A program made the translations under genes and the position numbers. The notes under the pieces were generated by a model, which worked only from the letters and a program-made list of their open reading frames with translations, was not told the DNA's origin and made no database searches. A DNA stretch of 64,000 nucleotides from Bos javanicus (taxonomy: Eukaryota; Chordata; Mammalia; Artiodactyla; Bovidae). Where the stretch lies: assembly GCF_032452875.1 (NCBI RefSeq), contig NC_083869.1, forward strand, positions 74,394,501 to 74,458,500. Direction: 5' to 3'. Below are positions 1 through 11,674 of this stretch, in pieces; position 1 is the stretch's first letter; each line of letters begins with the position of its first letter.

Positions 1-28
1 TTCTGTGCCTTTTGGAGGGTGATGCTGG

Positions 29-60
29 CAACAATAACAACAACAACAACAACAACAAAA
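29..60. repeat. (AAC)n microsatellite
   Basis: An almost pure AAC tract with one AAT interruption, running into A8. Such tracts often mark the tail of an old BovB-type retroposon, but no body is visible because the window starts here. Confidence 0.85.
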
Positions 61-1360
61 AATGAAAGGAGGAGCCCTATCAAACCACAAGCCCAGCACT
101 GCAGGCAATGAACACTCTTCAAAGGAAAGAGACATTTTAACCATGGCCTTATGTCTTTCTGCATTCCAGTTTCTCTTGACATTCTTCCCCACTTATTGGA
201 GTGGCATGGACAATTATAGAAATCAACTAAGAGGAAAGTTGAGTCAGAAACACATTTAGTTTGGTATAACTATTCAGCTATCACCTTAATAAACAGCATA
301 GAAACAGCTTCTGGGAGTAGCCCAGTCATTTGCCATACTAGATCAGTCGGCAAAGTAAAAAAAAAAAAGGCACAGGACCCAAGGAATGTCACAAAATAGG
401 AGTATGCATGCAGTTAAGTGTGAACAAGCTTTGATACAAAAGGAACTGAAAGCCAGTCTAGGGAAGTTCTCCCAAATCTTGTTCAGATAACAAACAAACT
501 TGGTGTATTTTTCCCTAAATTTGAAAGCAACACTAAAAATTTATGTGGTATTACCAATAACAACTTGGTAGATGAAAGAAAGATAAAAGAAATGTTCAAA
601 CTATCAAAGAAATGATCAAAAAATGAGAAAAAATAACGTGGATAAAGCTGCTAGAAGAAATATTGAATTGTCTTTCTGTTCTCTTAATAATGTTACAAAA
701 TTGATGTCAAATAAAAAGACAATCAAAATATTTATAACTACAAATATAAATAAAAAGTATGTATTATAGAGATATGTCAGTTAATTAATGCTATACTAGT
801 TTCTAGATTTTATGGTTTTTGTGACATTTGTTCATCTTTAAAGTAGTTTGTATTTGAAATTTTTTGTTGTTGACATTCAAAGTTAATTTTGTATTTGAAG
901 TTTTGTATTCTTCTTGGAGAGTAAATTCCAAATTGTTAAGTTTCTGACCCCATAAAACCTCCATCTGGTTTCACTTCTTTCATTGTATTTACTACACTGT
1001 ATGATCTTTTACTTGATTATGTTTCTCTGTTGCCTCCTGGGTGGGAAGGAGTAAATCTAATTATTCTTAATATTCCCAGCACCTAATGTAATAAGATCTG
1101 GCAGTCGTTCAATACATTTTTGTTGATTGAAAATCTAATTGATGGCTATAGGAAAGAAGGTGGAGTTCCCACATAGTTATACTTCAGATAGGAAAAATGA
1201 ACCAACACCAAATCTGGAAGTGGTGTCAAAAGCTGAAGGGGAAACTACGGGTATTGCAGGATGCTGAATAAAAGGTGAGAGGATGAAGAAGTCCCTGCAG
1301 AAAAAAATAACTAGATTATAGTAAGAAATGGAATATTTTCTGCTGTATCAGTAAATAAAC
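61..1360. other. No gene seen; AT-rich unique DNA
   Basis: AT-rich sequence with an A-tract near 357-368 and many stops in all frames. I recognise no repeat family, exon-like frame or RNA gene. A 65-codon frame at 62-259 has no recognisable features. Confidence 0.5.
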
Positions 1361-1362
1361 GA

Positions 1363-2400
1363 TGTCACAGTCATCAGAGATTGCAGCCACAGCAGATGGC
1401 GAGCCCTACCCTGGAAAGAAAGAATACCTGCCATCTAGCAGCCATCAGTGGAGAAGGCAATGGCACCCCACTCCAGTACTCTTGCCTGGAAAATCCCATG
1501 GATGGAGGAGCCTGGTGGGCTGCAGTCCATGGAGTCGCTAAGAGTCGGAAATGACTGAGCGACTTCACTTTGACTTTTCACTTTCATGCGTTGGAAAAGG
1601 AAATGGCAACCCACTCCAGTATTCTTGCCTAGAGAATCCCAAGGATGGGGGAGCCTGGTGGGCTGCCGTCTATGGGGTCACACAGAGTTGGACATGACTG
1701 AAGTGACTTAGCAGCAGCAGCAGCCATCAGACTGCAGCCATTCCCTATGGTGAGCCCTGAGGAAACTCAAGAGTGTGAAAACACAGGACACTGGCCCCGG
1801 ATAGCTGAGATGCACATAAAAGGAGTGATGAGAGTGAGCCCAGACTGTTGCATCTTCCCACTACTTAGGAAAATGCTAAATTCCTAACTTGGATATCTGG
1901 CTTTCCTTAATTGACAATAATTGTTTGAGTTCAGACTGAAACAGGAGGAAAGGGAGCAGGGCACAGCCTATAAAAGAATGACATAGTCATAGGACATGAC
2001 AAAAACTGGTTAGAACCAATGAGATCCAAGATAGAGGAGGATTCAACTTCCCATGGACCTTGAGCCTCATCATATGTTCATTGTAACACATTAGCTAAAT
2101 GGCACATTCACCAGGACCATGACAGTCCTGAGGCCAAAAAGTGAGCAACAGACCAATTCCTGGAAATCCTTACCCCTTCCCTGAAATAATTGGAGTAATC
2201 CTCCCACATATTAGTCTACAAAATTACCCAGCCCATAGAAACTAATCACGCTATATTTCGAGGCTCCCTTGCCTTCTGAAATGGCCCATATTCTGTCTGT
2301 GGAGTATGTCTCTAAATAAATCAACTTCTTACCTATCACTTTGTCTTCAAATTCTTTCCCAGTGAAGCAAGAACCTCAAATTCACCAGGAACAAGACTAC
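1363..2400 (+). mobile_element. Solo LTR, probably class I ERV-like, split by a Bov-A2
   Basis: The sequence reads like a ruminant endogenous retrovirus LTR. It has a TATA-like TATAAAAG at 1969-1976, an AATAAA signal at 2315-2320, and the CT-rich stretch typical just after the poly(A) signal. No gag, pol or env reading follows on either side, so it is a solo LTR or fragment. The upstream part (about 1363-1436) appears to belong to the same LTR and is separated from the rest by the Bov-A2 at 1449-1718. The exact ends are uncertain. The class is inferred from remembered LTR consensus wording, not from a search. Confidence 0.55.
1449..1718 (+). mobile_element. Bov-A2 SINE (dimeric) with TSD
   Basis: Two BovA monomers in tandem: the first begins at GAGAAGGCAATGGC (1451), the second after the TTCACTTT linker near 1590. 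The tail is (GCA)n. A perfect 12-bp target duplication, AGCAGCCATCAG, occurs at 1437-1448 and 1719-1730, the second copy overlapping the tail. This SINE is non-coding. Its 3' similarity to BovB implies mobilisation by BovB enzymes. Confidence 0.93.
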
Positions 2401-4780
2401 CTGTCCTTTGTTGCAAAACTCCTATGCATCCTAGGTAGCCTCCTCACCTCCTTAGAGTAGTTCTCTCAGGGTTTACTTGAGACACTGCCTCCCAGGCTTG
2501 AAGTCCTAAATATTCCAACTGAATAAAACGTAACTCTCAACTTTTAGCCTGTAAGTGTTTTTTAAGTCGACAGTAGAAAAGACTACTAGAGGGTGCATTT
2601 GGGAATAAATGGTAGAAATATATGAGGCTTAAAATGAATAGCTTTCTTTCTCTAGATAAGGAGGTACATAAATTTCTTCCTGGAATTAAATGTGATTGTG
2701 TATACTTCATTTACCATAATATCAGTCACATAGTAGGTGATCAACAGACACAATTGTCCCTCTCCTCACTAACTTTCAAGAACACAAGTTAGGTCTCAGA
2801 ATCTAGACAAAGATAGAAATCAAGAACACATTAGTACAATGGTCTGGAGTTTAAAATCTGTTTCAGGTACACTCACATGTAGCTTTCCCCCACATAAGGA
2901 GGTTGAGCTGAGAGCTGGAACTGAGTGTACTGGACTGAAGTAGGTGAAATGGTAAAAGGGGTCCTAAAGGAAATGAGACAGAAGCCAGCCCAGAACCTCA
3001 CTCTCCTCTCTCTGCAACCCCCTCTAGAAGTAGTCCTTCCTACCCATCCAGAGACCAGATGGGGGCTTGGCTTGGTCCCCTAAGAGGCTCATTTTCCAAG
3101 GTGGGGGTGGGGGTGGGGGGCTCTTAACAGAATAAACCTTAATTGCAATGTGCCTTAATGGGTTTGCATTTAGTCAGGCATATCCTCTCACTTGTAATTC
3201 CTTCACCTCAACAGTGGCAGCTCCCCCACTTACTAACATTATGGCAATTTTCCCTTCACTAGAAATCTCCCCTAAGTGTCTGCTTAGGAAGCTCTTTGTT
3301 TGATGTCCTTGACATGTTAATAGGAACAGCTCTGGGTTTTCTGCAGTTGTGAATACTGAAGAAAATTTGAGAGGAGCTGGCAGGGGCATACCACATTCCA
3401 AGTTCCATTGTTGAATGCTAAGTGGAAAACAAAAAGATTCAGAGTAATAATTAAGAAGTTTTGAACACAAAGTTTGATACAAGTTAGAATTTGGAGGCCA
3501 GATCAACCATTTGTTCTAAGTAAGTGGATAGAGCTGTAGAGGAACAGCTGGCCCATGTTTAAGTCTTCCTGGGCTTTTGTACAAAATCTATAATTAGGAG
3601 TTTGTTCATTTTCACATTTACACTGAGGTTGAAGTCCATTAATTAATTTTGATTAATGATGAATCACTATTCTTGAACAAGAGATTTTGGGGTTTAAGTG
3701 AAGTATAGTCCTTAATGCAGGGGAGTTTACAGTTAAATACAGAAAAAATTTTGGACACAAATAAATAGATGATGAATGTAACAAAGGTCACAGCTGGAAC
3801 AATGAAGGACTAGTAGTGTTCTTATGAAAGCTGGGCTAATTTGGGCCAGGATGGTCCAGAGGAAGTGTCATGGCCAGTGACAATCCCAGGCCCCCTAATG
3901 ATTGTGGAGAGATGTTTACCTATGTTTTGTAATAATAGATTGGCCCATTTTCCAGTTATATCCCTCTGGACTAGCAATGAAAATGGATGATTGCTTGCCA
4001 CATCCTGATTCAAGGAGGGGGATGTTGTTTCTGTGGAATTTCCCCCCAAGGATGTGGTTGAATTGAGCAGGGGTGGACCCTCAGAGTTGCCAGCTACGTT
4101 CAAGCATGGGAAATCCAGCACAATGTTTGTGTTGAGGTCACATTTCTTATGTGCCAATGTGGGATTGAATTAAAGGTGTTTCAAAATGTCTTCCATAAAG
4201 AAAAAGATTAAATGAGGAACCTCTTTAGAAGACCAAATAACTCCCATCCTCCAAGCCATGTAAAGCCCTTAGCTGATAGGATAGTTTTCTACAGTGCTTT
4301 TTTTTTTTTTCCTTTTAGGGAATCTATTTAACTTCAAAAGGCAGAGACATACAAAGGAAATGGATGGCAATAAACTTCTTGAAAACTTCCATGGTTGCTT
4401 CCATGTGGCGATAAACAGGGTCAAAAAATGGTAACAGCACTTGGTGTCAATCTTCATTCATGCTGTAGCATCTCAAGCTCCTATATAGCTGCAGACCCCC
4501 CAAGGGTATCTATCACATGTGTGTTTGTGTGGTTCTCTCAACCATGCAATTCTCATATTTGTCCTCTTTCATTCTGGCAGCTACTCTGATGTCTTGCACT
4601 ATAACCTTCCCTGTCTTGCCCATGCCAGGGTACTCAAATGCCAGGTATCTTCAGCCATTGATACATGAACTAGGTTTCTAAGCCTTTTTTGTATGTCAAC
4701 ATACTTGTAAACTCCGATTTGTGGAAAAAGCTTGTTGTCTCCCCTTAGGGTACAATCTTATTTTATATATAACACAAATA
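2401..4780. other. No gene seen; unique or unclassified DNA
   Basis: No recognisable repeat body. It contains a G-rich run at 3099-3120 and a T-tract near 4299-4312. The minus-strand frame at 3822-4157 (111 codons) is open and unusually long for this composition, but it shows no domain, signal peptide or membrane segment that I recognise. Confidence 0.45.
3099..3120 (+). repeat. G-rich tract, potential G-quadruplex
   Basis: G runs of 5, 5 and 6 separated by single T, preceded by GG. Enough guanines are present to form a four-tier-run quadruplex. It is an isolated simple-sequence feature with no gene nearby. Confidence 0.5.
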
Positions 4781-4784
4781 TGTG

Positions 4785-4880
4785 TTTTTTTCTTTATTGA
4801 AACATTGTTGTTTTACAATGCTGTGTTAGTTTCAAGTGTACAACAAAGTGATTCAGTTATATACACATATACATATAAGC
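4785..4880 (-). mobile_element. L1 3'-end fragment, antisense
   Basis: The + strand reads TTTATTGAAACATTGTTG, then a segment like ACAATGCTGTGTTAGTTTCA and GTGATTCAGTTATA. This is the complement of the common mammalian L1 3' end. It is a short old fragment with no coding capacity. Confidence 0.7.
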
Positions 4881-4999
4881 CTTCAAGCTGGGAACTTTCA
4901 AAGATGTGAACATGCATTTGCATGTCCAGTCATGTAAGTTAGTTCATGTATTTGGCATAACTTGTCATGTGCATATATCCTCTGAAAGCAGCTATACTT

Positions 5000-5955
5000 T
5001 TCTGTACTTTACTGTACAGTACTATCTAGAGTACAGTCATACAGTACCCTTATTTCAAGCCCAGGATGTCCAAAAGCAAGCATAAAAGCAGTGGTGATGC
5101 AGCTGGTACTGCTAAGAAGCTCCAAGCAATAACAGTGGAAACAAAAGCGAAAATAATTGAGGGAGTAGAATGAGGCAAAAGGATGGTAGACGTTGCTTGT
5201 TCTTATAACATTGAACTCCTTGCTGTGTAATAGGAGGGGCTTACTAATGAAGACTTGACGGGATTGGAGGCCCAGAGAAAGGACAAAGAGAGACAAGAGG
5301 AAGAAGTAACCGAAGAACTGAAGATTTACAATGCAGGAGACGGCAAGGGGATTTTCTTTACTTGAGGAGGCACTGTTCGTTTTTGTGGCAGAGGACCTGA
5401 ATGGTATATAGAAGTTGCGATAACCATTCAGAATGCAGTCCAGTGCTACCATGTCATCTATGATGAGAAAGAAAGAACTACCACCCAGACATCACTGTAT
5501 ATTTTTTTAAGAGGGTAGATAGAATTGAATCCAGCAAGGAACCAGAACCTCTGCCATCAATGCCAGGCATGCATGAGATTGCAGTTTGCCCTCTGTCTTC
5601 TATTGCTGATGATCCTTCAGCGCTACCGTCTCCCACCATCTTCCCTCTTCTTAGTAACTCTTCTTACCTATTCAGTTTATGCCAGCTGTTGTACTGAATG
5701 ACTGTACTTTTCAAGGTACTGTATTACTGTACTTTTCAAGGTACTGGACTGTAAGATTAAAAATATTTTTTTATTTTGTGTGTTTGCTTTTTCTTTATTA
5801 TTTATATGAAAATTATTATAAACCTGTTACAGTACTATATAGACAATTGTGTTAATTTGGTACCTAAGCTAACTTTGTTGAACTTTTGAACAAATTGGAC
5901 TTATAAACATGCCCTCAGAATGGAATTTGGTCATACGTAGGGGACTTACTATATA
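5000..5955 (+). mobile_element. Tigger-like (pogo superfamily) DNA transposon, internally deleted
   Basis: Holds a decayed transposase start (ATG at 5066) and, closely after it, sequence like the C-terminal end of a Tigger transposase, so the middle of the gene is missing. The right end (about 5925-5952) reads CATACGTAGGGGACTTACTA, which resembles a Tigger-type terminal repeat. A matching left terminal repeat is not visible, so the 5' end is lost or highly diverged. Subfamily not assigned. Confidence 0.65.
5066..5700 (+). pseudogene. Tigger transposase remnant
   Basis: The N-terminal frame starts MSKSKHKSSGDAAG and has a helix-turn-helix-like TVETKAKIIEG...RMVDVACSYNI stretch (DNA-binding domain, about the first 60 codons), with an in-frame stop in between. 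After two further stops near 5230 the reading switches to acidic sequence beginning GLTNEDLTGLEAQRK and ends with IQNAVQCYHVIYDEKE and a proline/serine-rich tail. The catalytic DDE core is absent. About 210 codons remain against a family length near 500 or more. Non-functional. Confidence 0.6.
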
Positions 5956-6690
5956 TCTGTTTTCTTAATTTTTTTCAGTTTCTTTTCCCTTATAGGTTAT
6001 ATGTTCTCAGAGCTTTATAAAGTTTTGCAACAAAAGGCCTTTACACTTACCACAGAGCTTCACTGTGTTCCTCTCTCTATAGGGATCTGAACTCTGGTAG
6101 TGATCTATAGAAGCTGGGACCAAGTCAATCTATCTAACAGGTATTATATTGTGCATTAAGTTTCCCCACTAATCCAGACCCATAGTCAGGTCTGTATTCC
6201 CATGGGCTGAGTTATTTTCCAGGTGAGTTTTGTTTTCTCCTGAAAATAGGTTTCAGATGGCTTGCCCCACTGCCTTTTAGGCATGCTAGAAATTCCAAAA
6301 TTTGTAGAAAATATACAGCTTAGATCAGACATTTGGACACAATATATTAGAATGACTTGCTATTTGTAACTTGTTTTCAAATAAGTGATAGGCAAAGAGA
6401 AAGATATTGTTGATCTATCTAATCCATAGGTTAGAAATAGGAAAAAATAAATGATTCTGAAACATGGAAAAAGCAATGAGAAACACCAAGCTCTTGTTGG
6501 CCCATTTGCTAGGAGCTCTAAAGTATGTTAGAGAAAGTAAGTTTCTGCCATGAAATTTAGGCACAAAGAGAGGGAAAACTAACATTTAGAGTTGTAAAAT
6601 GCATTAAATAATTTCATAATTATTACTTTTTAAATATAATTGCTGAGAATAACCTTATTGTCACTTTTATTTATTTTTTTATTTTAAATG
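5956..6690. other. No gene seen
   Basis: AT-rich unique sequence without recognisable repeats, long frames or RNA-like structure. Confidence 0.5.
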
Positions 6691-6697
6691 CATTTAT

Positions 6698-6740
6698 TTT
6701 TTAACTGAAGGATAATTGATTTAGAGAATTGTGTTGGTTT
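6698..6740 (-). mobile_element. Short L1 3' UTR remnant
   Basis: The + strand TTAACTGAAGGATAATTGAT followed by TTAGAGAATTGTGTTGGTTT matches the complement of the ruminant L1 3' UTR. A CHR SINE follows directly. Confidence 0.5.
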
Positions 6741-6855
6741 ATTTTTAGGCTGCATTGCACAATCTGTGAGATATTAGTTCCCTGACCAGGGACTGAACCC
6801 ACACTCCTGCTTTGGAAGTGCAGAGTCTTAAGCACTGGATGACCAGGGAATTAAT
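6738..6855 (-). mobile_element. CHR-type tRNA-derived SINE
   Basis: The + strand reads GGCTGCATTGCACAATCTGT, then TTCCCTGACCAGGGACTGAACCC (the complement of a pol III B box) and a CACTGGATGACCAGGGAA end. This is the complement of the cetartiodactyl CHR SINE, an older relative of the ruminant tRNA-Glu SINEs. Confidence 0.8.
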
Positions 6856-6887
6856 TTTTAGGGAACACATTTAATGTAGTATTCTTT

Positions 6888-6948
6888 TTTGTACATGAGG
6901 AAACTCAAGTTCATAGGAAATGACAAGGTCACAAACCTAGGCCTGTCT
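6888..6948 (+). repeat. MIR remnant
   Basis: GTACATGAGGAAACTCAAG followed by AAGGTCACAAACCTAG matches the MIR core and its following segment (complement orientation of the family consensus). Ancient mammalian SINE, about 60 bp left. Confidence 0.55.
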
Positions 6949-7589
6949 CATTATTATTATTGTCCCATTATTGTTTTCTATAATGAGACAGTGGTTATAA
7001 TTTCTATAATAACCTATAATACAAGTTTAGTCTTTTAAAATCCCTGAACAGAGACCCAAAGATATTAAGGTCATCAAAATATGTTTTGGTTATTAAGTCA
7101 CAAAAATTAAATACAAGAGAAAATGGGGAGATGTGTTTTAAAAGCCAGTATTTTAAAACTGGTGTCTAATCCAAGACCTCCTTTAAGGCTCTGTCTTATG
7201 GATGCAAACCAGGCCATCTGGCTCTAGAAGCTATGCCATTAAATGTAAAGCCATTAATGAAACTTGGCAAAGAGTATTTCTATTAACTTATTAGAACCTC
7301 TCCCCTTTTAAAGGAGGACAAAGGATGGAAAATCCAGAAGAATTACAGAGGGAATTCTAGGTGTAAATATGGAAACACTCTTGGTGGCTCTGCAACATGC
7401 TTCATATGATTTTTGCATGTGCTTAGTCCTCCTTCGTGTTGGGCTGATGGTTACACATCACATCATCAGGACAGATGTGAGCTGCCTGAGAGCAATCACC
7501 CCTGACAGGAGTGCGAACCTGAGATCAGTCTGAGTAGAATCAGAAGACCAGGAGAGAAAAGCAAATCAAGTTAACTTTGTTGATTAGAA

Positions 7590-7675
7590 AGAACATGGAC
7601 TGGGGTGTTAGACAGACTTAATTTCAGGTCTTAGATCTGTAAATTTGCTATGTATGAGCAAGTTGTTAACCTTTT
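7590..7675 (+). repeat. MIR remnant
   Basis: GAACATGGACTGGGGTGTTAGACAGAC, then a TCTGTAAATTTGCTATGTATGAGCAAG motif and TTAACCTTTT. The order matches the MIR body (trait, nutrient-neutral, non-coding). Strongly diverged. Confidence 0.55.
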
Positions 7676-8374
7676 GGCATGGTAGTTTCATCAAAGGTAA
7701 TGGAGTATTAACATCTTATTCATAATGTTGCTCCAGAATTATATAATGACGCTGTCACAGGGAGCCATGGATAAAATTTGGTTCTGTGTATCATGAAACC
7801 TCAGTGGACTGAGGATGGAAAAGTCACCAACTATAACTACAAGCAGTCTCATTTTCATGGAGGCAGAGTCTTCAACATTCATCTTGGTATTTTGCTGTAG
7901 GAGACCCACAGAAAGTACCCTTTAGGTAGAAAAAGAAGTAAAATACTACTGTACTCAAAACTCAAAAGAAACTATTCCAAATGTAGATACTCTGACAATA
8001 ATTGGAGGATGCAGTTTAATCAAGAGTGTACACACTCAGACTTTTGTTTTTTGATATATTTTGAGGAAAGATTTTCTTTTCTCTTTTGCTTATGTTATGT
8101 ACTGTTTGTACATGTTTGTTTCTTGTTGTTGGCTGATGCATGGTGTATTGTGGGTAATGAGAAAAGCAGAACAGCAAACATAATTCAATAATACAAGGCC
8201 AGAACAGACAGTATTATTCCTTATACTGTATTTCAGATCTTATTCTATTTAATTATTTTTATAAAGGTTATTTCTAGCTTAAAGCCCTACTTGGAAAGTT
8301 TTCTTTAATTCACTGTATGATGCTTTCATCTAGACTGAGTTTGTCATTTATTTTTATATCCTATGTTCCTTTCA

Positions 8375-8794
8375 GCTTCCCTGGTGCCTCAGACTGCAAA
8401 GAATCTGCCTACAATGTCGAAGAATGATACTTTCAAACTGTGGTGCTAAAGAAGACTCTTTAGAGTCTTTTGGACAGCAAAGAGATCAACCAGTCAATCT
8501 TAAAGGAAATCAACCCTGAATATTCATTGGAAGGACTGATGCTGAAGCTGAAGCTCCAATACTTTGGCCACCTCATGTGAAGAGCCCACTCATTGGAAAA
8601 GACCCTGATGCTGGGAAAGGTTGAGGGCAGGGGGAGAAGTGGGTGACAGAGGATGAGATGGTTGGATGGCACCATCAACTCAATGGACATGAGTTTGAAC
8701 AAACTCTGGGAGATAGTGAAAGACAGGAAAACCTGGTGTGCTGAAGTCCATGGGGCTGCAAACATTTGGATACAACTGAGAAACTGAACAACAC
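8375..8794 (+). mobile_element. Chimeric retroposon: tRNA-like SINE head fused to BovB 3' end
   Basis: About 42 bp of a Bov-tA head (CTTCCCTGGTGCCTCAGA...GAATCTGCCTACAATG, 8375-8416) is joined directly to BovB 3' sequence (from CGAAGAATGATACTTTCAAA at about 8417 to GAAACTGAACAACAC). The whole unit is flanked by a perfect 12-bp duplication, ATGTTCCTTTCA, at 8363-8374 and 8795-8806, so both parts were integrated together. The reading frames are broken. The likely origin is a template switch by BovB reverse transcriptase. The alternative is a long-tailed variant of Bov-tA. Confidence 0.8.
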
Positions 8795-8806
8795 ATGTTC
8801 CTTTCA

Positions 8807-10180
8807 TTCTCCTTTTTGAATTTCATGCATTTGTTTTCATTCTGAGCTATAATTCATATTCATCCCATGCATTTTTATTATAAATACACTAGGTGGTTGC
8901 AGTACAGGCAGGAGAGGGCTAACACAGCTGTGACTTAATCCTCATTCATTGGAGAACTGGGTTTTTGTTCATCTATGTTTCACTAAATGTCTACACCATG
9001 ATACTATATACCTGGGAGTGTGCATGCATATGTATGAGTGGGTGTGTGTGAATCTATGAGTGTGTGCAGTAAGATTATCACCTGGGCTTTGCTAGTTTCC
9101 CTCAGTCCAGTAAGGGGCTCTGGAAAAAAAAAGAAATCTCATTTTCCCTACTTTTGATAAGATGCTAAGCCAATTAGAAAGGTTTCATAGTATTAAGAAA
9201 AACAATTTTCTCTGATTTTTTTTTAACCTCTTCAGTTTATTCCTATCTAAATTGATAGTCATAGTTCTCAGGATTTGTCAGAAGTTTCCTCTTTCCATGG
9301 TGATCTTCCAGAAGTGGAAGTGGTACCAAGATCTTACTAAGCTCTGCTCTCACCTTTGTCTCTTCTTTGTTTATAAAATTTCAAAGTTCAAAGTAAATGT
9401 TTTCAGGTGACCTTTTAGTAAAATTTATTTTCTAATGGGAAGAGTTTCTGTGATAGTTTCATATGAATTGCAATTTTATATATGTAAGTGAGTAAGTAAA
9501 TTAATAGATAGATAAAGCGACTTAAATATTCCATGAAAAGGAAATTAATTGTAATATAGCTATATTATTAAATGTCATACAATTATCAAAAACATATTTA
9601 TGGAGATTTTTAAAAATAGCAATAGGAAATGCTTAAGTTAAAATGTGAAGTGGTAAAAAATACATACAGAAAATAACATTAACTTTGTAAAAAATATAGC
9701 TTATGGTTCAAGAAGCCTGACTAAACATATGTGTTTACATTTCCCTTATCCAAAAATCCCCTTGAAATGATGAAAGGAATATAATAATAGCAATAAATCA
9801 CAAGCATTGTGGCAGTGATGTATAGCTGGGAAGAGATTCCAGCATAACAAACTAGTATAAAAGTTTTAAAAATTTTAAAAACATGTGAAGTTAGATGACT
9901 CCAAAATCCAACAGTTGCTGAATGACTATCTATCACCACCAGAATAATTGTGCAAATGCAGTTTTTCATCCTATAACTTCCCTTTAAAGAATTTATACTA
10001 GTTCCCTATATATTTTTCCATCCAATATTAGCTCCTCTGTCTGATGTTCAGACTCTTCTAGGATATGGTCCAACCTTCATTCAATTCTGTCATCTTTGTC
10101 TTCTAGATTTGAAAATCCGTTATCTCCTGAATTAGCTCATGTTATTTTCTCAGTCTGAAATGCAAAACCTATTCTTATAA
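8807..10180. other. No gene seen; TG-rich patch
   Basis: Unique AT-rich DNA. A degenerate TG-rich patch lies at about 9018-9072. The frame on the minus strand at 9721-9969 is a chance AT-rich ORF. Confidence 0.5.
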
Positions 10181-10252
10181 TTTACCATTACCACTTACCA
10201 TTACCATTACCACCATTACAAATTACCACTACACAAATTCACCATTACACAA
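10181..10252 (+). repeat. Degenerate ATTACC/ACC minisatellite
   Basis: Several imperfect copies of TTACCATTACCA-type units in a row, decaying towards the right (ACAAATTACCACTACACAAA). No gene association. Confidence 0.7.
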
Positions 10253-10389
10253 ATCTTCTCTATGTTTAAGTTTAAAGAATTATTTTCCTCTGACTTCTGG
10301 GATCCCTAGTAATTAATACCCATCTGTAAATTCATATTGTTTGGGTCACATTTGTTGATTAAAAGTCTAACCTATTTTTTTAAAGAATT

Positions 10390-11412
10390 CAGTTCAGTTT
10401 AGTTCAATTGTGTCTGACTCTTTGCAACCCCATGGACTGCAGCATACCAGGATTCCCTGTCCATCACTAACCCTCAGAGCTTGCTCAAACTCGTGTCCAT
10501 TGAGTCGGTGATGCCATCTAACCATCTCATCCTCTGTCATCCCCTTCTCCTCCCGCCTTCAATCTTTCCCAGCATCAGGGTGTTTTCAAATCAGTCAGCT
10601 CTTCACATCAGATATCCAAAATATTAAAGTTTCAGCTTTAGCATCAGTCCTTCCAATGAACACCCAGGACTGATCTCCTTTAGGAGGGACTTGTTGGATC
10701 TTCTTGCAGTCCAAGGGACTCTCAAGAGTCTTCTCCAACACCACAGTTTAAAAGCATCAATTCTTTATGCTCAGCTTTCTTTATAGTCCTATTCTCACAT
10801 CCATACATGACTACTGGAAAAACCATAGCCTTGACTAGACAGGCCTTTGTTGGCAAAATAATGTCTCTGCTTTATAATATGCTATCAAGGTTGGTCACAA
10901 CTTTCCTTCCAAGGAGTAAACATCTTTTAATCTTCAGTGTTCAGCTTTCTTTATAGTCCAACTCTACATCTATACATGACTACTGGAAAAACCATAGTTT
11001 TGACTATACAGACCTTTTTTGGAAAAGGAATGTCTCTAATTTTTAATAAGCTGTCTAGGTTGGTCATTGCTTTTCTGCCAAGAGCAAGTGTCTTTTAATT
11101 TCAGGTCCGCAGTCACCATCTGAAGTGATTTTGGAGCCCCCTCAAAATAAAGTCTCTCACTGTTTCCCTTGTTTCCCCATCTATTTGCCATTAAGTGATG
11201 GGACCAGATGCCATGATTTTAGTCTTCTGAATGTTGAGTTTTAAGCCAACTTTTTCACTCTCCTCTTTCACTTTCATCAAGAGGCTATTTAATTCATCTT
11301 TGCTTTCTGCCATAAGGGTGGTGTGATCTGCGTATTTGAGGTTATAGATATTTCTCCTGGCAATCTTGATTTCAGCTTGTGCTTCATCCAGCCTGGCATT
11401 TCCATGACATAA
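10390..11412 (-). mobile_element. BovB LINE, 5'-truncated, with internal tandem duplication
   Basis: The + strand starts with the complement of the BovB 3' end (CAGTTCAGTTTAGTTCAATT) and ends near the YADD region complement. An 11-bp imperfect duplication, TTTAAAGAATT / TTTAAGGAATT, sits at 10379-10389 and 11413-11423. The segment 10772-10941 is repeated at 10942-11111 (period 170 bp, diverged). Coding frames for the C-terminal reverse transcriptase region are broken. Confidence 0.92.
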
Positions 11413-11674
11413 TTTAAGGAATTACTTGACATTTAAATTTGAAGCCACTTGAAACCTTTATTTTCTTGTACATTTCATAATATGTAACTCTCTTGCCTGG
11501 AATTCTCCTCTTGCCTTCACTTTCTTAATCAAATGCCATCTTTCTTTATGGAGGCAACTTCTTGGCTTTCAGTGAATCTCTGTGCTACCTCTGTACTATA
11601 ATTATTTTTCTCAAATAGAGCCAAGATCACATTCTAATTATTTGTATCTCTCTCTCTCTTCCCCTAGAATGTGT
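11413..11674. other. No gene seen
   Basis: Short AT-rich stretch with a (TC)n-like patch at about 11646-11662. No coding signal. Confidence 0.5.

Noticed and set aside
1377..1765. Local duplication either side of the first Bov-A2 (GCAGCCA...GAGCCCT)
   Set aside because: About 25 bp of loose similarity that may be part of the LTR itself; the 12-bp TSD explains the exact repeat.
1363..2400. Full endogenous provirus
   Set aside because: Only LTR-like sequence is present; no gag, pol or env reading on either side, and no second LTR.
3822..4157. 111-codon minus-strand ORF as a gene
   Set aside because: No domain, no splice or promoter context and no second frame in support; it could be chance or an old unrecognised element.
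5009..5452. 147-codon minus-strand ORF
   Set aside because: Shadow of the plus-strand Tigger transposase remnant.
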